Shown piece after piece: positions 25,608 through 34,670 of a stretch of DNA of 64,000 nucleotides. Both the position numbers and the translations under genes were made by a program. The stretch comes from Rhodobacterales bacterium HKCCE2091 (GTDB lineage Bacteria > Pseudomonadota > Alphaproteobacteria > Rhodobacterales > Rhodobacteraceae): contig WVSL01000021.1 of the NCBI GenBank assembly GCA_015689685.1, forward strand, positions 1 through 64,000, in the 5' to 3' direction. The notes beneath the pieces are model-generated. The model had not been told where the DNA came from, did not search any database, and worked only from the letters and a program-made list of their open reading frames with translations. Positions within the stretch are counted from its first letter, which is position 1. Every line of letters begins with the position of its first letter.

Positions 25608-26615
25608 ATGCGCGGAAACGTTCTGGTCACCGGCGGCGCGGGGTATATCGGCAGCCACACCTGCAAGGCGCTCGCCGCCGCCGGTTTCGTGCCGGTGACC
25701 TATGACAACCTGTCGATCGGCAACCGGTGGGCGGTGAAGTGGGGACCGTTGGAAATCGGCGATATCTCCGACGTCGCGCGGTTGGCCGAGGTCGTCCGCA
25801 GGTACGAGCCGGTCGGGATCATCCACTTCGCCGCGCTGGCGCTGGTGGGGGAATCGGTGACCGAACCCGCGCTCTACTACCGCCAGAACGTCGGCGGCAC
25901 GCTCGCCGTGCTGGAGGCCGCGCGCGCCTGCGGCCTGCCGCCCTTCGTGTTCTCCTCGACCTGCGCGGTCTACGGCACGCCGCCCGACCGTCCCATCGAC
26001 GAGGCGACACCGAAAGCGCCGATCAATCCCTACGGGGCATCGAAACTCATGGTCGAGCGCATCCTCGACGATTACGGCACCGGCTACGGCCTGCGCTCGG
26101 CGGCGCTGCGCTATTTCAACGCCGCCGGCGCCGACCCGGACGGCGAGATCGGCGAGTTCCGGGCGGTGGAAACCCATCTCGTGCCGAATGCCATCGAGGC
26201 GCTACTGGGCCGCAAGCCGCCGCTGAAGCTGTTCGGCGGCGACTACCCGACCCCGGACGGCACCGCGATCCGGGACTACGTCCATGTCTCGGACCTCGCG
26301 CTCGCCCATGTCCGGGCGCTGGAACGGCTGCTCGGCGGGGGCGAACGGTTCGTCTGCAATCTCGGCACCGGAACCGGCCTGTCGGTGTCCGAGGTGATCG
26401 CGGGGATCGACCGGCTGTCGAACCGGCAGGTGCCGTGGGAAGGCGCGCCGCGACGGGCCGGGGATCCGCCCCGGCTGGTCGCCGATCCGAGCCTGTCGCG
26501 CGAGCTTCTGGGCGACGGGCTGACCGAACGCTCGGACCTCGACACGATCCTGCGGACCGCGCTCGACTGGCACCAGGGCGACCGCGTCACGCAGCTCCTG
26601 TCCGATCCCGGCTGA
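25608..26615 (+). CDS. galE: UDP-glucose 4-epimerase
   Basis: From ATG 25608 the protein has 335 residues. The ATG is chosen over the GTG three bases upstream because AAAGGAG ends 5 nt before it. Features are the NAD motif VTGGAGYIGSHT (7-18), Ser117/Thr118 in VFSSTCAVYG, Tyr142-x3-Lys146 in NPYGASK and RYFNAAGADPDGEIGE. The enzyme interconverts UDP-glucose and UDP-galactose. It closes the polysaccharide run on the + strand. Its 3' end faces the end of the large glycosyltransferase gene, only 12 bp away. Confidence 0.93.
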   Translation: MRGNVLVTGGAGYIGSHTCKALAAAGFVPVTYDNLSIGNRWAVKWGPLEIGDISDVARLAEVVRRYEPVGIIHFAALALVGESVTEPALYYRQNVGGTLAVLEAARACGLPPFVFSSTCAVYGTPPDRPIDEATPKAPINPYGASKLMVERILDDYGTGYGLRSAALRYFNAAGADPDGEIGEFRAVETHLVPNAIEALLGRKPPLKLFGGDYPTPDGTAIRDYVHVSDLALAHVRALERLLGGGERFVCNLGTGTGLSVSEVIAGIDRLSNRQVPWEGAPRRAGDPPRLVADPSLSRELLGDGLTERSDLDTILRTALDWHQGDRVTQLLSDPG

Positions 26616-26627
26616 TCCGCCGGCGCC

Positions 26628-29333
26628 TCAGCGGTCGTCGGCGGGCGTCATCACGCGGGCGAGCCGCGGCGGAAACGCCTCTGCCCCGGTCCCCGGGCCC
26701 GCGCGTGGCGGGATCGGGTCCGCCCGGCCGCCCCGGGGCCGGACCAGCGCCGCGTATCCCGACAGGTTTCCGAGGAACTCCTGCCACGACAGGTCCAGCG
26801 GATAGCTCCGCCGCCCGATCAGGCGCAGGAACACCAGCCGGAGGTGATAGGCGGGCAGACCTATCACCAGGAGCCGAAGCGCACGCAGGTCGCGGTGCCG
26901 CGCCAACGTGGCGACCTGGCCCGCGATGAAGCTCCGGCCGTGGTCGCGGATGTCCCGCCGCAGTTGCGCACGCGTTGGCCGGTGGTCGTGTCGTAGCCAG
27001 GCGGTCGGCTCGTAAAGCACCGTGCCACCGGCCGTGATGATCTTGTATATGAAGTAATCCTCCCCGCCGCCGGTGCCGGAGGATGCGGCGGGGGCAAGCT
27101 CGGACTCCATCGGCCCGATGTCGGGCTCGCGCGGGACGGCGGCCCGGACGGCGAAATGCGCGGTCGGCCCGAATTCCCAGGTCCGGACCGCACGAAGCGG
27201 CGTTTCCTCCAGCTTGTCCCGGTCGGCCTCCCGCCGCTGGTAGCGGCGCCCGAGTTTCTCGACCCGGAACCGTTCGAACGCGATCTGCTCCGCCGTTTCC
27301 ATCGCGGCGGGAAGGGTGTTGCCGGTGACGCAGGCGACGTCCTGCCGGGCGAAGGGGGCCATTAGGTGTTCGAGCCAGCCGGGCGGCGCGATCACGTCCT
27401 CCTGCACCATCACCACGATCTCTCCCGTTGCCGCTGCGAAGCCGGTGTTGCGGGCGTGGGCAAGGTTGTCGCGGGGTTCCTCGACGACCGAGACACCCGG
27501 GAAACCGGCCGCGACCGAGGCGCTGCGACCGGAGGCAGGGTCGGTATCGACCACGACGACCTCCACGGCGCGGCCGGTCTCCTGCGCGGTGACCGACCGG
27601 AGCGTTTCGGAAAGCTGATCCGGTCTGCCCCCCGCGATAACGACGACCGAAACCGGGACCGCCGGATCGAGTTCCGCTTCGGCCGCGTCTTCGGGCGCCG
27701 TTCCCGCCGCGCCATCCTCCGCGAGGAACCGGGCGAAGGCGGTCCGCGCGGCCGCCTTCCCCGCCTTTTCCCGGTCGGGATCGCCCGCCATGCGTTCGGA
27801 CAGGGCCAGGAGCCTCGGGGTGAGCGCGGACACGGCGGCATCGGCGAGCCGCCGCGCGCTGACCGGCGCGTATCCGTTCGACAGATCGACATGCCCGACG
27901 GCCCGTCCGCGATGAAGGAAGAAGACCCGGTTCCGCGCGTGGTGTGATAGCGTCTCGGGCGCGTGAAAGGCCGAGAGGTCGACAAGGTGAACACCGATCA
28001 CGTCCGGGGCCGCGCCCGGGGTGGCCCGCGCCGGTGCGGGGGCGATGTCGAACGCCTCCTGCGGGCCGTGTTCCCGCTGCACCTCCTCTGCGCGGGCGCG
28101 GGATGCCTTCCACAGCCGGGGCGCGCGGAAGCTCGCGATCAGTTCGCCCACGTGGATGTCCGGGGAGATCCTTCGGGGGTAGAGCAGGCCCGCGATCATC
28201 CGGCGCGTGATCCCGAAGACCGCCCAGTAAGCCGAGATCCGCAGGATCTGCCAGCGGTTCAAAGGATAGTCCCGCCACGCCTTCTGCATGACGATGTAGA
28301 ACGAGCCGTTGTCGCGGATCTGCCGCTTCAGCTGCTCGCGATTGCGGCGGTGCCTGTGGCGGATCAGGGCGCGGGGTTCGTAGGCGAAGGGGAAGCCCTT
28401 CGCGATCACGCGCAGGAACATCTCCACGTCGCCGCCGCCGTTCGAGGGCGTTCCCACGTCGAGCGCGGGGTCGAACGGGCCGACGTCCGCGAAGACGCTG
28501 CGCCTGAAGGCCATGTTCGCGCCCGCGCCGAGCTCCCCGGTGCCGAAGTCCTGCCAGCGAAGCCCGTGACCGCCCGGGAAGTGGTGACGCCGCCGCTTCA
28601 CCCCGCGGTCGAACCCGGTGTTGAACTCGAACATGGCCTGCGCCTCGGTCTCGATCTCGTAGGGGATCACGAGACCGGTCATCGCCGCGAGGTCCGGTTC
28701 CTCCGCGAAGGCGTCACGGATCGCGCCGATCCAGTCCGGCTCCACCGCCGTGTCGTCGTCGGTGAAGGCGATGATCTCGCTCCGCGCCTCGATGACCGCG
28801 CGGTTGCGGGCCCAGTCTAGGCCGGGCCGATGTTCGCGGACGTGGCGGATCGCGGGTCCGCGCCCGGCGGCGTTCAACTCCTCCACCAGCCGTTCCAGTC
28901 CGTCCGTGGTGGAGGCATTGTCGACCACCACCACCTCGTCGGGGGCCGGGTCCAGCGCCGCGACATGGGCGAGGCAGCGGCGCATGTCATCGACGCGGTC
29001 GCGGGTGCAGATCGCGACGGTGACGGTCGGTTTCGGACCCGGCGTCTCGGCCCTCGGAAGTCGCAGGAGGGTGTCTATGGGCGCGCCCGCCTGTGACGAG
29101 AGGAGCGCATTCGCAAGGACCTCGTGCAGCACCCGGTCGAACACCCGGTCGACCGCGCCACGGCCGAGCGCGGCGCGGTCGATCCGCCCGTTCACGATCG
29201 GCACGTCGATCCAGCCGACAGGCTGCCCGCGCCAGCGCATCAGCACGCGCGCCCGCGCGAACCGCGACAGGTCCTCGTCCGCGGACGGTTTGCCGGTCGC
29301 CTCCAGCACCGCGATCTTCGTCAGACCCCACAT
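26628..29333 (-). CDS. Large glycosyltransferase with two GT2 domains in tandem
   Basis: From ATG 29333 (GGAGG 6 nt upstream) the protein has 901 residues. It reads as two copies of one plan. Each has a short beta-rich leader (RGQPVGWIDVPIVNGRIDR; RGRAVGHVDLSNGYAPVSAR) and then a GT2 domain. GT2-A (from about 105, VTVAICTRDRVDDMRRCL) has an intact metal site AFTDDDTAVEPDW. GT2-B (from about residue 573, VSVVVIAGGRPDQLSETLRS) has VMVQEDVIAPPGW, so the DxD aspartates are partly lost. Both end in a C-terminal helical region with an H-R-R/H-D-H-R pattern. Likely cytoplasmic, membrane-associated and involved in polysaccharide or glycolipid assembly. It converges on galE. Confidence 0.88.
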   Translation of the reverse strand: MWGLTKIAVLEATGKPSADEDLSRFARARVLMRWRGQPVGWIDVPIVNGRIDRAALGRGAVDRVFDRVLHEVLANALLSSQAGAPIDTLLRLPRAETPGPKPTVTVAICTRDRVDDMRRCLAHVAALDPAPDEVVVVDNASTTDGLERLVEELNAAGRGPAIRHVREHRPGLDWARNRAVIEARSEIIAFTDDDTAVEPDWIGAIRDAFAEEPDLAAMTGLVIPYEIETEAQAMFEFNTGFDRGVKRRRHHFPGGHGLRWQDFGTGELGAGANMAFRRSVFADVGPFDPALDVGTPSNGGGDVEMFLRVIAKGFPFAYEPRALIRHRHRRNREQLKRQIRDNGSFYIVMQKAWRDYPLNRWQILRISAYWAVFGITRRMIAGLLYPRRISPDIHVGELIASFRAPRLWKASRARAEEVQREHGPQEAFDIAPAPARATPGAAPDVIGVHLVDLSAFHAPETLSHHARNRVFFLHRGRAVGHVDLSNGYAPVSARRLADAAVSALTPRLLALSERMAGDPDREKAGKAAARTAFARFLAEDGAAGTAPEDAAEAELDPAVPVSVVVIAGGRPDQLSETLRSVTAQETGRAVEVVVVDTDPASGRSASVAAGFPGVSVVEEPRDNLAHARNTGFAAATGEIVVMVQEDVIAPPGWLEHLMAPFARQDVACVTGNTLPAAMETAEQIAFERFRVEKLGRRYQRREADRDKLEETPLRAVRTWEFGPTAHFAVRAAVPREPDIGPMESELAPAASSGTGGGEDYFIYKIITAGGTVLYEPTAWLRHDHRPTRAQLRRDIRDHGRSFIAGQVATLARHRDLRALRLLVIGLPAYHLRLVFLRLIGRRSYPLDLSWQEFLGNLSGYAALVRPRGGRADPIPPRAGPGTGAEAFPPRLARVMTPADDR

Positions 29334-29628
29334 GATCCCTCCGGGGCGCGCCCGGACCCTCCGCGGCGCATTCGTCGGCAGTGTTTCGCGAACGGTCGGA
29401 GAGTCCAGCCATATGTGCCCGAACGCGCGCCCGCGGCGGCCCGAAGCGCCCGGACGTGTCCCTTTCCCGGCCGTCTGCCCGTGTGCCGGGCAACCCGCGA
29501 TCCCGGCGAGCACGGGGCAATGTGGCCCCGGAAATTCCGCCCGCTTTCAGATGACCTTAACCCCGATCTCCTAGCCCCGGCCGAGGGGGTCGGGCAGCGA
29601 CAGCACCCCCCGCGACGAGGTGACGGCA
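29334..29628. other. 295-bp divergent intergenic region between GT2 and RTX genes
   Basis: The gap carries the start signals of both genes. The only structures noticed are a GGAAATTCC palindrome (29531-29539) and a possible GGGGGT/ACCCCC stem around 29586-29610 before the RTX start. No consensus promoter was identified. Confidence 0.3.
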
Positions 29629-32600
29629 ATGGGGACGATGTATTCCGGGCTCGGCGGGTCCGCGGGCTACGGCGAAACCGCGTTCTCCGGCCTTGCCAAG
29701 ACCGCCGGAACCGATGCCGACGGTAGCGTCTACCTCGACCTGACCGCGACCATGCCCGATGGCCTGACCATCGGCGGTACCACCTATTCCGGGCTCTACC
29801 TCAACTCCAACGGCGTCCTCACCTTCGACGGGCCGGAGCTTGGGGCGAACGGCGACCTCGCGACCTATGCCGGCCCGGCCATCGCGCCGTTCTGGGGCGA
29901 TTTCGACATCACCGCGGGTGGCGAGATCTGGATCGACCAGGACGCCGCCAGCGGGCGGCTCACGATCACCTGGCTCGACGCCCAGCCCGCGGGCGGCGGG
30001 GCGGGCAACGACGTTCAGGTGGTCCTGACCGCGACCGGCGGCGGCGATTTCCTCGCGGAGTTCGTCTACGGCGACATCGTCACGGCGACGGCGGGCGGCG
30101 GCACCGCCAGCGCCGGTGTCACGGACGGGGACGGGAACGTCTACCTCCTGCCCGGTTCGGGCGACGATGCCGCGATGACGGCCTACGAGACCGCCGACTT
30201 CGGCCAGGACAGGCCCGACGGTGCGTTCGCCACGCTCTACTCCGACGGTGTGGCGGATGTCGCGCCGCCGGGCGACGGGACCGTCGACGGAACCGCCGAC
30301 GGCGACACGCTGGCGACCGGCTACACCGATGCCGACGGCGACGGCATCACCATCGGCGACGACAGCATCGACGGCGGAGACGGTGCGGACAGCCTCGACG
30401 GCGGTGGCGGCGACGACACGGTGGTCGGCGGCGCGGGCGACGACACGATCCTGTCCGGCGGCACCGGATACGCGGTCGACTGGACCACCGTGACCACCGG
30501 CCAGTCCGTGACCGGCACGGACGAGGCGGACTTCCTCCGCCTCGTCGCGACCCCCGATGCCACCGCCACGATCGCGCTCGGCTCCGACGCCGGTGCAGGC
30601 GTCGGCGATGGGCTGCAGGACTGGATCGAGATCTCCACCGACGAAAGCACCGGCTGGATCGAGTTCCGCAACTTCGACATGGGCCTCGACAAGGTGGTGC
30701 TGCAGGGCGCGCCGATCACCGGGGCGCAGTACAACGGCGCGGGCTACTACGAGCTTCGGGTCGACTACAGCGACGGCGCGCAGCAGTTCTTCCGCTTCTA
30801 CACAGACGACGGCTGGTTCGACCCCTACCAGATCTTCACCCTGTCCGACCCGACGGCCAATTCCAGCGACGACAGCCTTTCGGGCGGGGACGGCTCCGAC
30901 ACCTTCGTTCTGACCGACGGGTTCGGCAGCGACACCATCGTCGGCGGCGAAACCGGCAGCGACCGCGACGTGATCGACCTGACCGGGCTGACAGGGGCGG
31001 TGACCGTCAGCTTCTCCGGCACCGGCGCCGGGACACTGACATCGGGCGGCGACACCGCGTCCTTCAGCGAAATCGAGTCGCTGATCCTGACCGGGGGCAA
31101 CGACAGCGTCGACGCGACCGCCGACCTCGCGGGGGTGGAGATCATCTCCGGCGACGGCGCCGACACGCTCCACACCGGATCCGGGGACGATACCATCGAC
31201 GCGGGCGCGGGTGACGACCGGATCGAAAGCGGTGACGGCGCCGACTGGATCGACGGCGGCGCCGGGAACGATTCCATCATGTACGGCGCCGGAGATTCCA
31301 CCGTCTTCGGCGGCGACGGCGACGACACGATCGACGACGTGAACGGCTCCAACCTCGTCGGGGACAACTCGCTCGACGGCGGGGCGGGCAACGACCTGAT
31401 CTGGGGCGGGTTCGGCGACGACACGATCCTGGGCGGCACCGGCAACGACAACATGGCGGGCGAGGAAGGCAACGACCTCTTTCTGCTGGCCGACGACTTC
31501 GGCAACGACACGATTTCCGGCGGCACCGACAGCGACACGATCAGCGCGACGGCGGTGAGTTACGGGGTCACCGTCACCTATACCGGCGACTGGGCGGGCA
31601 GCATCACCGCGAACGGCGACACGGTCACGTTCAGCAGCGTCGAACACCTCAAGCTGACGACCCAGGGCGACTACATCGACGCCAGCATGTCCTGGGCGGG
31701 CATGTCGATCGACGCCGGGGGCGGCGGCGACACGCTGATCGGGGGCGATGGCGGCGACACTCTCGACGGCGGCCACGGCGCCGACCGGCTGGACGGCGGG
31801 CTCGGCAACGACAGCCTGATCGGCGGCGGCGGCGGGGATGTCTTCGTCCTTGGAGCGAACGGCGGTGCCGACACGATCGCCGACTTCGACACCGGCGACA
31901 ACGATGCCGACGGGCTCTTCAACGACCAACTCGATGTCGCCGGGCTACTCGGCGGCACCGGGGACGGGGGCACGATCACCACTGACGACGTGACGGTGAC
32001 CGATGACGGGTTCGGCAATGCCCTCCTGACCTTTCCGAACGGCGAGACGGTCGTCCTGCAGGGCGTCGCGCCGTCTGAGATATCTTCGCCGTCGCAACTC
32101 CACTCGGCGGGGATTCCCTGTTTCACCGCCGGTACGATGATCGCGACGCCGACGGGCCGGGTGCCGGTGGAACGAATCCGTCCCGGCGATCTGGTCCTCA
32201 CGCGCGATGACGGGCCGCGGCCGGTGATCTGGGCCGCGGCGCGCAGGCTTCGCGCCGGCGATCTCGCTGCTGCGCCGCGCCTCCGCCCGGTCCTGGTGAA
32301 CGCCGGAGTGTTCGGCCATGACGAGCCGCTGGCGGTCTCGCCGCAGCACGGCATCCTCCTGCGCGACGGGCACGGGACGGAGCGTCTCGTCCGCGCGGCA
32401 CATCTCGCGCGGATGCCGGGCGGCGGGGTACGGGTCATGCGCGGCTGCCGTGGGGTGGTTTACGTCCACCTCATGTTCGAACGGCACCAGGTCGTGTTCT
32501 CGAACGGCCGGCTGAGCGAAAGCTACTATCCCGGTCCGGTCGCCCGTGCCGGGCTGGATCCGGCCGCGCGGACGGAACTCCTTGGCCTGTTCCCGGCCCT

Positions 32601-32715
32601 CGCGGCGGCGCCGAACCGCCGCGCGACGGCGCGGGCCTACTCCGCACCCGCCCGGGATTACTCGCGCTGGAACGCGGTGCCGGACCATGTCGAGGTGTAC
32701 CGGGCGCCGCGCTGA
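29629..32715 (+). CDS. Exoprotein with N-terminal NIDO-like domain, RTX calcium-binding repeats and C-terminal Hint domain
   Basis: This 1028-residue, very acidic protein has no N-terminal signal peptide. Residues ~15-200 resemble a nidogen-type (NIDO) beta domain (LYLNSNGVLTFDG, APFWGDFDIT, TLYSDG). Several blocks of RTX nonapeptides (GGxGxDxx) follow at about 240-285, 415-445, 505-620 and 695-745. From Cys831 there is a Hint (hedgehog/intein-type) domain: CFTAGTMIATPTGRVPVERI, then GDLVLTRDDGPRPVIWA and HGILLRDG. RTX proteins leave by type I secretion and bind calcium outside; this Hint class is common in rhodobacteral exoproteins and may self-process. ATG 29629 is preferred to GTG 29620 by spacing from GAGGTGA. 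No type I secretion genes lie nearby. Confidence 0.88.
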   Translation: MGTMYSGLGGSAGYGETAFSGLAKTAGTDADGSVYLDLTATMPDGLTIGGTTYSGLYLNSNGVLTFDGPELGANGDLATYAGPAIAPFWGDFDITAGGEIWIDQDAASGRLTITWLDAQPAGGGAGNDVQVVLTATGGGDFLAEFVYGDIVTATAGGGTASAGVTDGDGNVYLLPGSGDDAAMTAYETADFGQDRPDGAFATLYSDGVADVAPPGDGTVDGTADGDTLATGYTDADGDGITIGDDSIDGGDGADSLDGGGGDDTVVGGAGDDTILSGGTGYAVDWTTVTTGQSVTGTDEADFLRLVATPDATATIALGSDAGAGVGDGLQDWIEISTDESTGWIEFRNFDMGLDKVVLQGAPITGAQYNGAGYYELRVDYSDGAQQFFRFYTDDGWFDPYQIFTLSDPTANSSDDSLSGGDGSDTFVLTDGFGSDTIVGGETGSDRDVIDLTGLTGAVTVSFSGTGAGTLTSGGDTASFSEIESLILTGGNDSVDATADLAGVEIISGDGADTLHTGSGDDTIDAGAGDDRIESGDGADWIDGGAGNDSIMYGAGDSTVFGGDGDDTIDDVNGSNLVGDNSLDGGAGNDLIWGGFGDDTILGGTGNDNMAGEEGNDLFLLADDFGNDTISGGTDSDTISATAVSYGVTVTYTGDWAGSITANGDTVTFSSVEHLKLTTQGDYIDASMSWAGMSIDAGGGGDTLIGGDGGDTLDGGHGADRLDGGLGNDSLIGGGGGDVFVLGANGGADTIADFDTGDNDADGLFNDQLDVAGLLGGTGDGGTITTDDVTVTDDGFGNALLTFPNGETVVLQGVAPSEISSPSQLHSAGIPCFTAGTMIATPTGRVPVERIRPGDLVLTRDDGPRPVIWAAARRLRAGDLAAAPRLRPVLVNAGVFGHDEPLAVSPQHGILLRDGHGTERLVRAAHLARMPGGGVRVMRGCRGVVYVHLMFERHQVVFSNGRLSESYYPGPVARAGLDPAARTELLGLFPALAAAPNRRATARAYSAPARDYSRWNAVPDHVEVYRAPR

Positions 32716-32777
32716 CCGAAGGACAAATCGAACATACTTCGCGCCTCGAAGCCGCGGAACGCACCGATCTGCTGTAC

Positions 32778-34670
32778 CTATCGAACTTTCCCGCGTCGTG
32801 CGCGCGACATGACCCTCGCCGTGCTCTGCAACCGCGGATCGGATAGCAACTCGCACACGCCGGAGGACAGTTTCCGCCGCCAGTTCGGGTGCCCGTCCAC
32901 CGTTCCGGGCAGGTTCGGCTGCTCTGCGGCGTCGAGCACGGTCTCTGCCTGGACCGCCACCATCCGCGACGGCGTGTCGGCAAGGAACGCGTGGAGTCCC
33001 TCCGCGTCCGGTCGCCCGATCACCGCGTCGAACGCGGCGATGTCGCGCCGCCGCGTCGCCCCGGCCTTCCGCCGCGCGGCGGGCGTCAGCGCGCCGAGCG
33101 CCGCCCAGGCATCGAGGTCCGTTTCCGCCCGCCAGCCTGCCCAGGTCGGCAGGTCGTGGGTGGAGAAACTCGCGATGGCCGCCTCGGGGTAGGCCGATGC
33201 CGGGTGGAACGGGCCGCCGTCGTCGCCGCGCTCGAACATGGCGAGGCGGCAGCCGAGGATCCCGGCCTCGGACAAGCGCTTGCGCAGCCCCGGCGGCACC
33301 ACGCCCAGGTCCTCGCCCACGATCACCGCGCCGACCCGCGCGGCCTCGATCCGCGCCACGGCCAGCATCGCCTCTCGCGGCATCGCGATGTAGGCGCCCG
33401 GCGCGCCGGTGTCGGGCACCCAGAACGCGCGCTCGAACCCCAGGATGTGGTCGATCCGCAGGGCACCGGAGTGGCGAAGCTGGCGGCGCAGGGTCTCGGC
33501 GAGCGGCCGGAACTCCTGAGCGACCAGCGCCAGCGGGTCGAGCGGGGCGAGGTTCCAGGTCTGCCCGGCGGCGGTGAAGGCGTCGGGCGGCGCGCCGAGA
33601 GACACGCCGCGGACGAAACTGTCGCGATCCTCCCACGTCTCCGCGCCGTAGGGGTGGGTTCCGACCGCGAGGTCGAGGTAGAGGCCGAGGGTCAGCCCGC
33701 CCGCACGGGCGCGGGACTGCGCCGCGGCAAGCTCCGTCTCCGCCCGCCACTGCGCCCAGGAATGGAACGCGATCTCGGCGGACAGGTCATCCGCGGCCGC
33801 GCGCGCGGCGGCGGAGCCGGGATCCCGGAGGTCGCCGGGCCAGTCGTTCCAGTAGGCGCCGTGGCGGTCCGACAGCGCCTGGTGGAGCGCGAAGGTCGCC
33901 AGCGCCGGTCCTTCGGCGTTCCGGAAGGCGTCGAAGGCCGGGTCGCCGGTGAAGGCGGCGAATTCCGACCGGAGCGCGGCGAGCTTCGCGGCGATCTCGG
34001 CGGGGTAGTCGATCAGCCGCCCCGACGCGGCGCCGCCGCCCGGCAGATGCAGGATGTTGAGCCGCCTCCGGTGGGACGGCTGGTAGGGCGAGTGCGCGCC
34101 GGGGTCGGCGGGAAATCCCGCGTGGACCGGGTTCAGCCCGAGAAACCCTGCGCCGAGCCGCCCGAGCCCTTCGCCGAGCGCGCCGAGGTCACGGTAATCG
34201 CCGACCCCCGCGGTGTCGGCGCCCTTCAGACCCCAGAGCGGAACGATCAGGCCCCAGGTGGGATCCGGCAGCGGCAGCCGTGGCGGAGCGGACAGGATCG
34301 TGCAGGTCTCGTCGCCCAGGTTCAGCCGGTGGATGCCGTTCGGCAGGGCGGGCAGGGCGGCGGGGCCGCGGCCCTCGGTCTGGGTGCCGTCCTCCTGCAG
34401 AAGCGACCAGGCCGCGTCGTCGGGAACGGCCACGTCCGGTACGGTCCCGGCGTCGGAGACGTGCCATTCGGGCAGGCGGCGCGCGGCGTGCGCGGCCTCG
34501 ACCCCCGCCAGCGCATCCCGCGCCTGCCGATCGGTCGCCACGTCCAGCCCAAGCGCGGCCAGCATCGCGCGGGCGGTGTCGGGCCCGGTTTCCCGCTGTG
34601 TCCCGGTCAAGTCGGTATAGACCGGCAGGACGCCCATCGCCCCGGCCAGCCGCATGAGCGCGTCACTCAT
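32778..34670 (-). CDS. malQ: 4-alpha-glucanotransferase (amylomaltase)
   Basis: This 630-residue GH77 protein has nucleophile Asp in LRIDHILGFERAFWVP, acid/base Glu in IVGEDLGVVPPGL and the third Asp in ASFSTHDLPTWAGW. It transfers maltosyl units between alpha-1,4-glucans and processes oligosaccharides released from glycogen. An N-terminal domain of ~130 residues precedes the barrel, as in MalQ proteins of proteobacteria. Its start overlaps the glgX stop by 8 bp, making it the last gene of the glycogen operon. Confidence 0.93.
   Translation of the reverse strand: MSDALMRLAGAMGVLPVYTDLTGTQRETGPDTARAMLAALGLDVATDRQARDALAGVEAAHAARRLPEWHVSDAGTVPDVAVPDDAAWSLLQEDGTQTEGRGPAALPALPNGIHRLNLGDETCTILSAPPRLPLPDPTWGLIVPLWGLKGADTAGVGDYRDLGALGEGLGRLGAGFLGLNPVHAGFPADPGAHSPYQPSHRRRLNILHLPGGGAASGRLIDYPAEIAAKLAALRSEFAAFTGDPAFDAFRNAEGPALATFALHQALSDRHGAYWNDWPGDLRDPGSAAARAAADDLSAEIAFHSWAQWRAETELAAAQSRARAGGLTLGLYLDLAVGTHPYGAETWEDRDSFVRGVSLGAPPDAFTAAGQTWNLAPLDPLALVAQEFRPLAETLRRQLRHSGALRIDHILGFERAFWVPDTGAPGAYIAMPREAMLAVARIEAARVGAVIVGEDLGVVPPGLRKRLSEAGILGCRLAMFERGDDGGPFHPASAYPEAAIASFSTHDLPTWAGWRAETDLDAWAALGALTPAARRKAGATRRRDIAAFDAVIGRPDAEGLHAFLADTPSRMVAVQAETVLDAAEQPNLPGTVDGHPNWRRKLSSGVCELLSDPRLQSTARVMSRARRGKVR

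Noticed and set aside
30340-31860. Repetitive GC-rich DNA resembling a direct-repeat or CRISPR-like array
   Set aside because: The repeats are in frame and encode GGxGxDxx calcium-binding nonapeptides of the RTX protein; spacing and sequence vary as expected for coding repeats.
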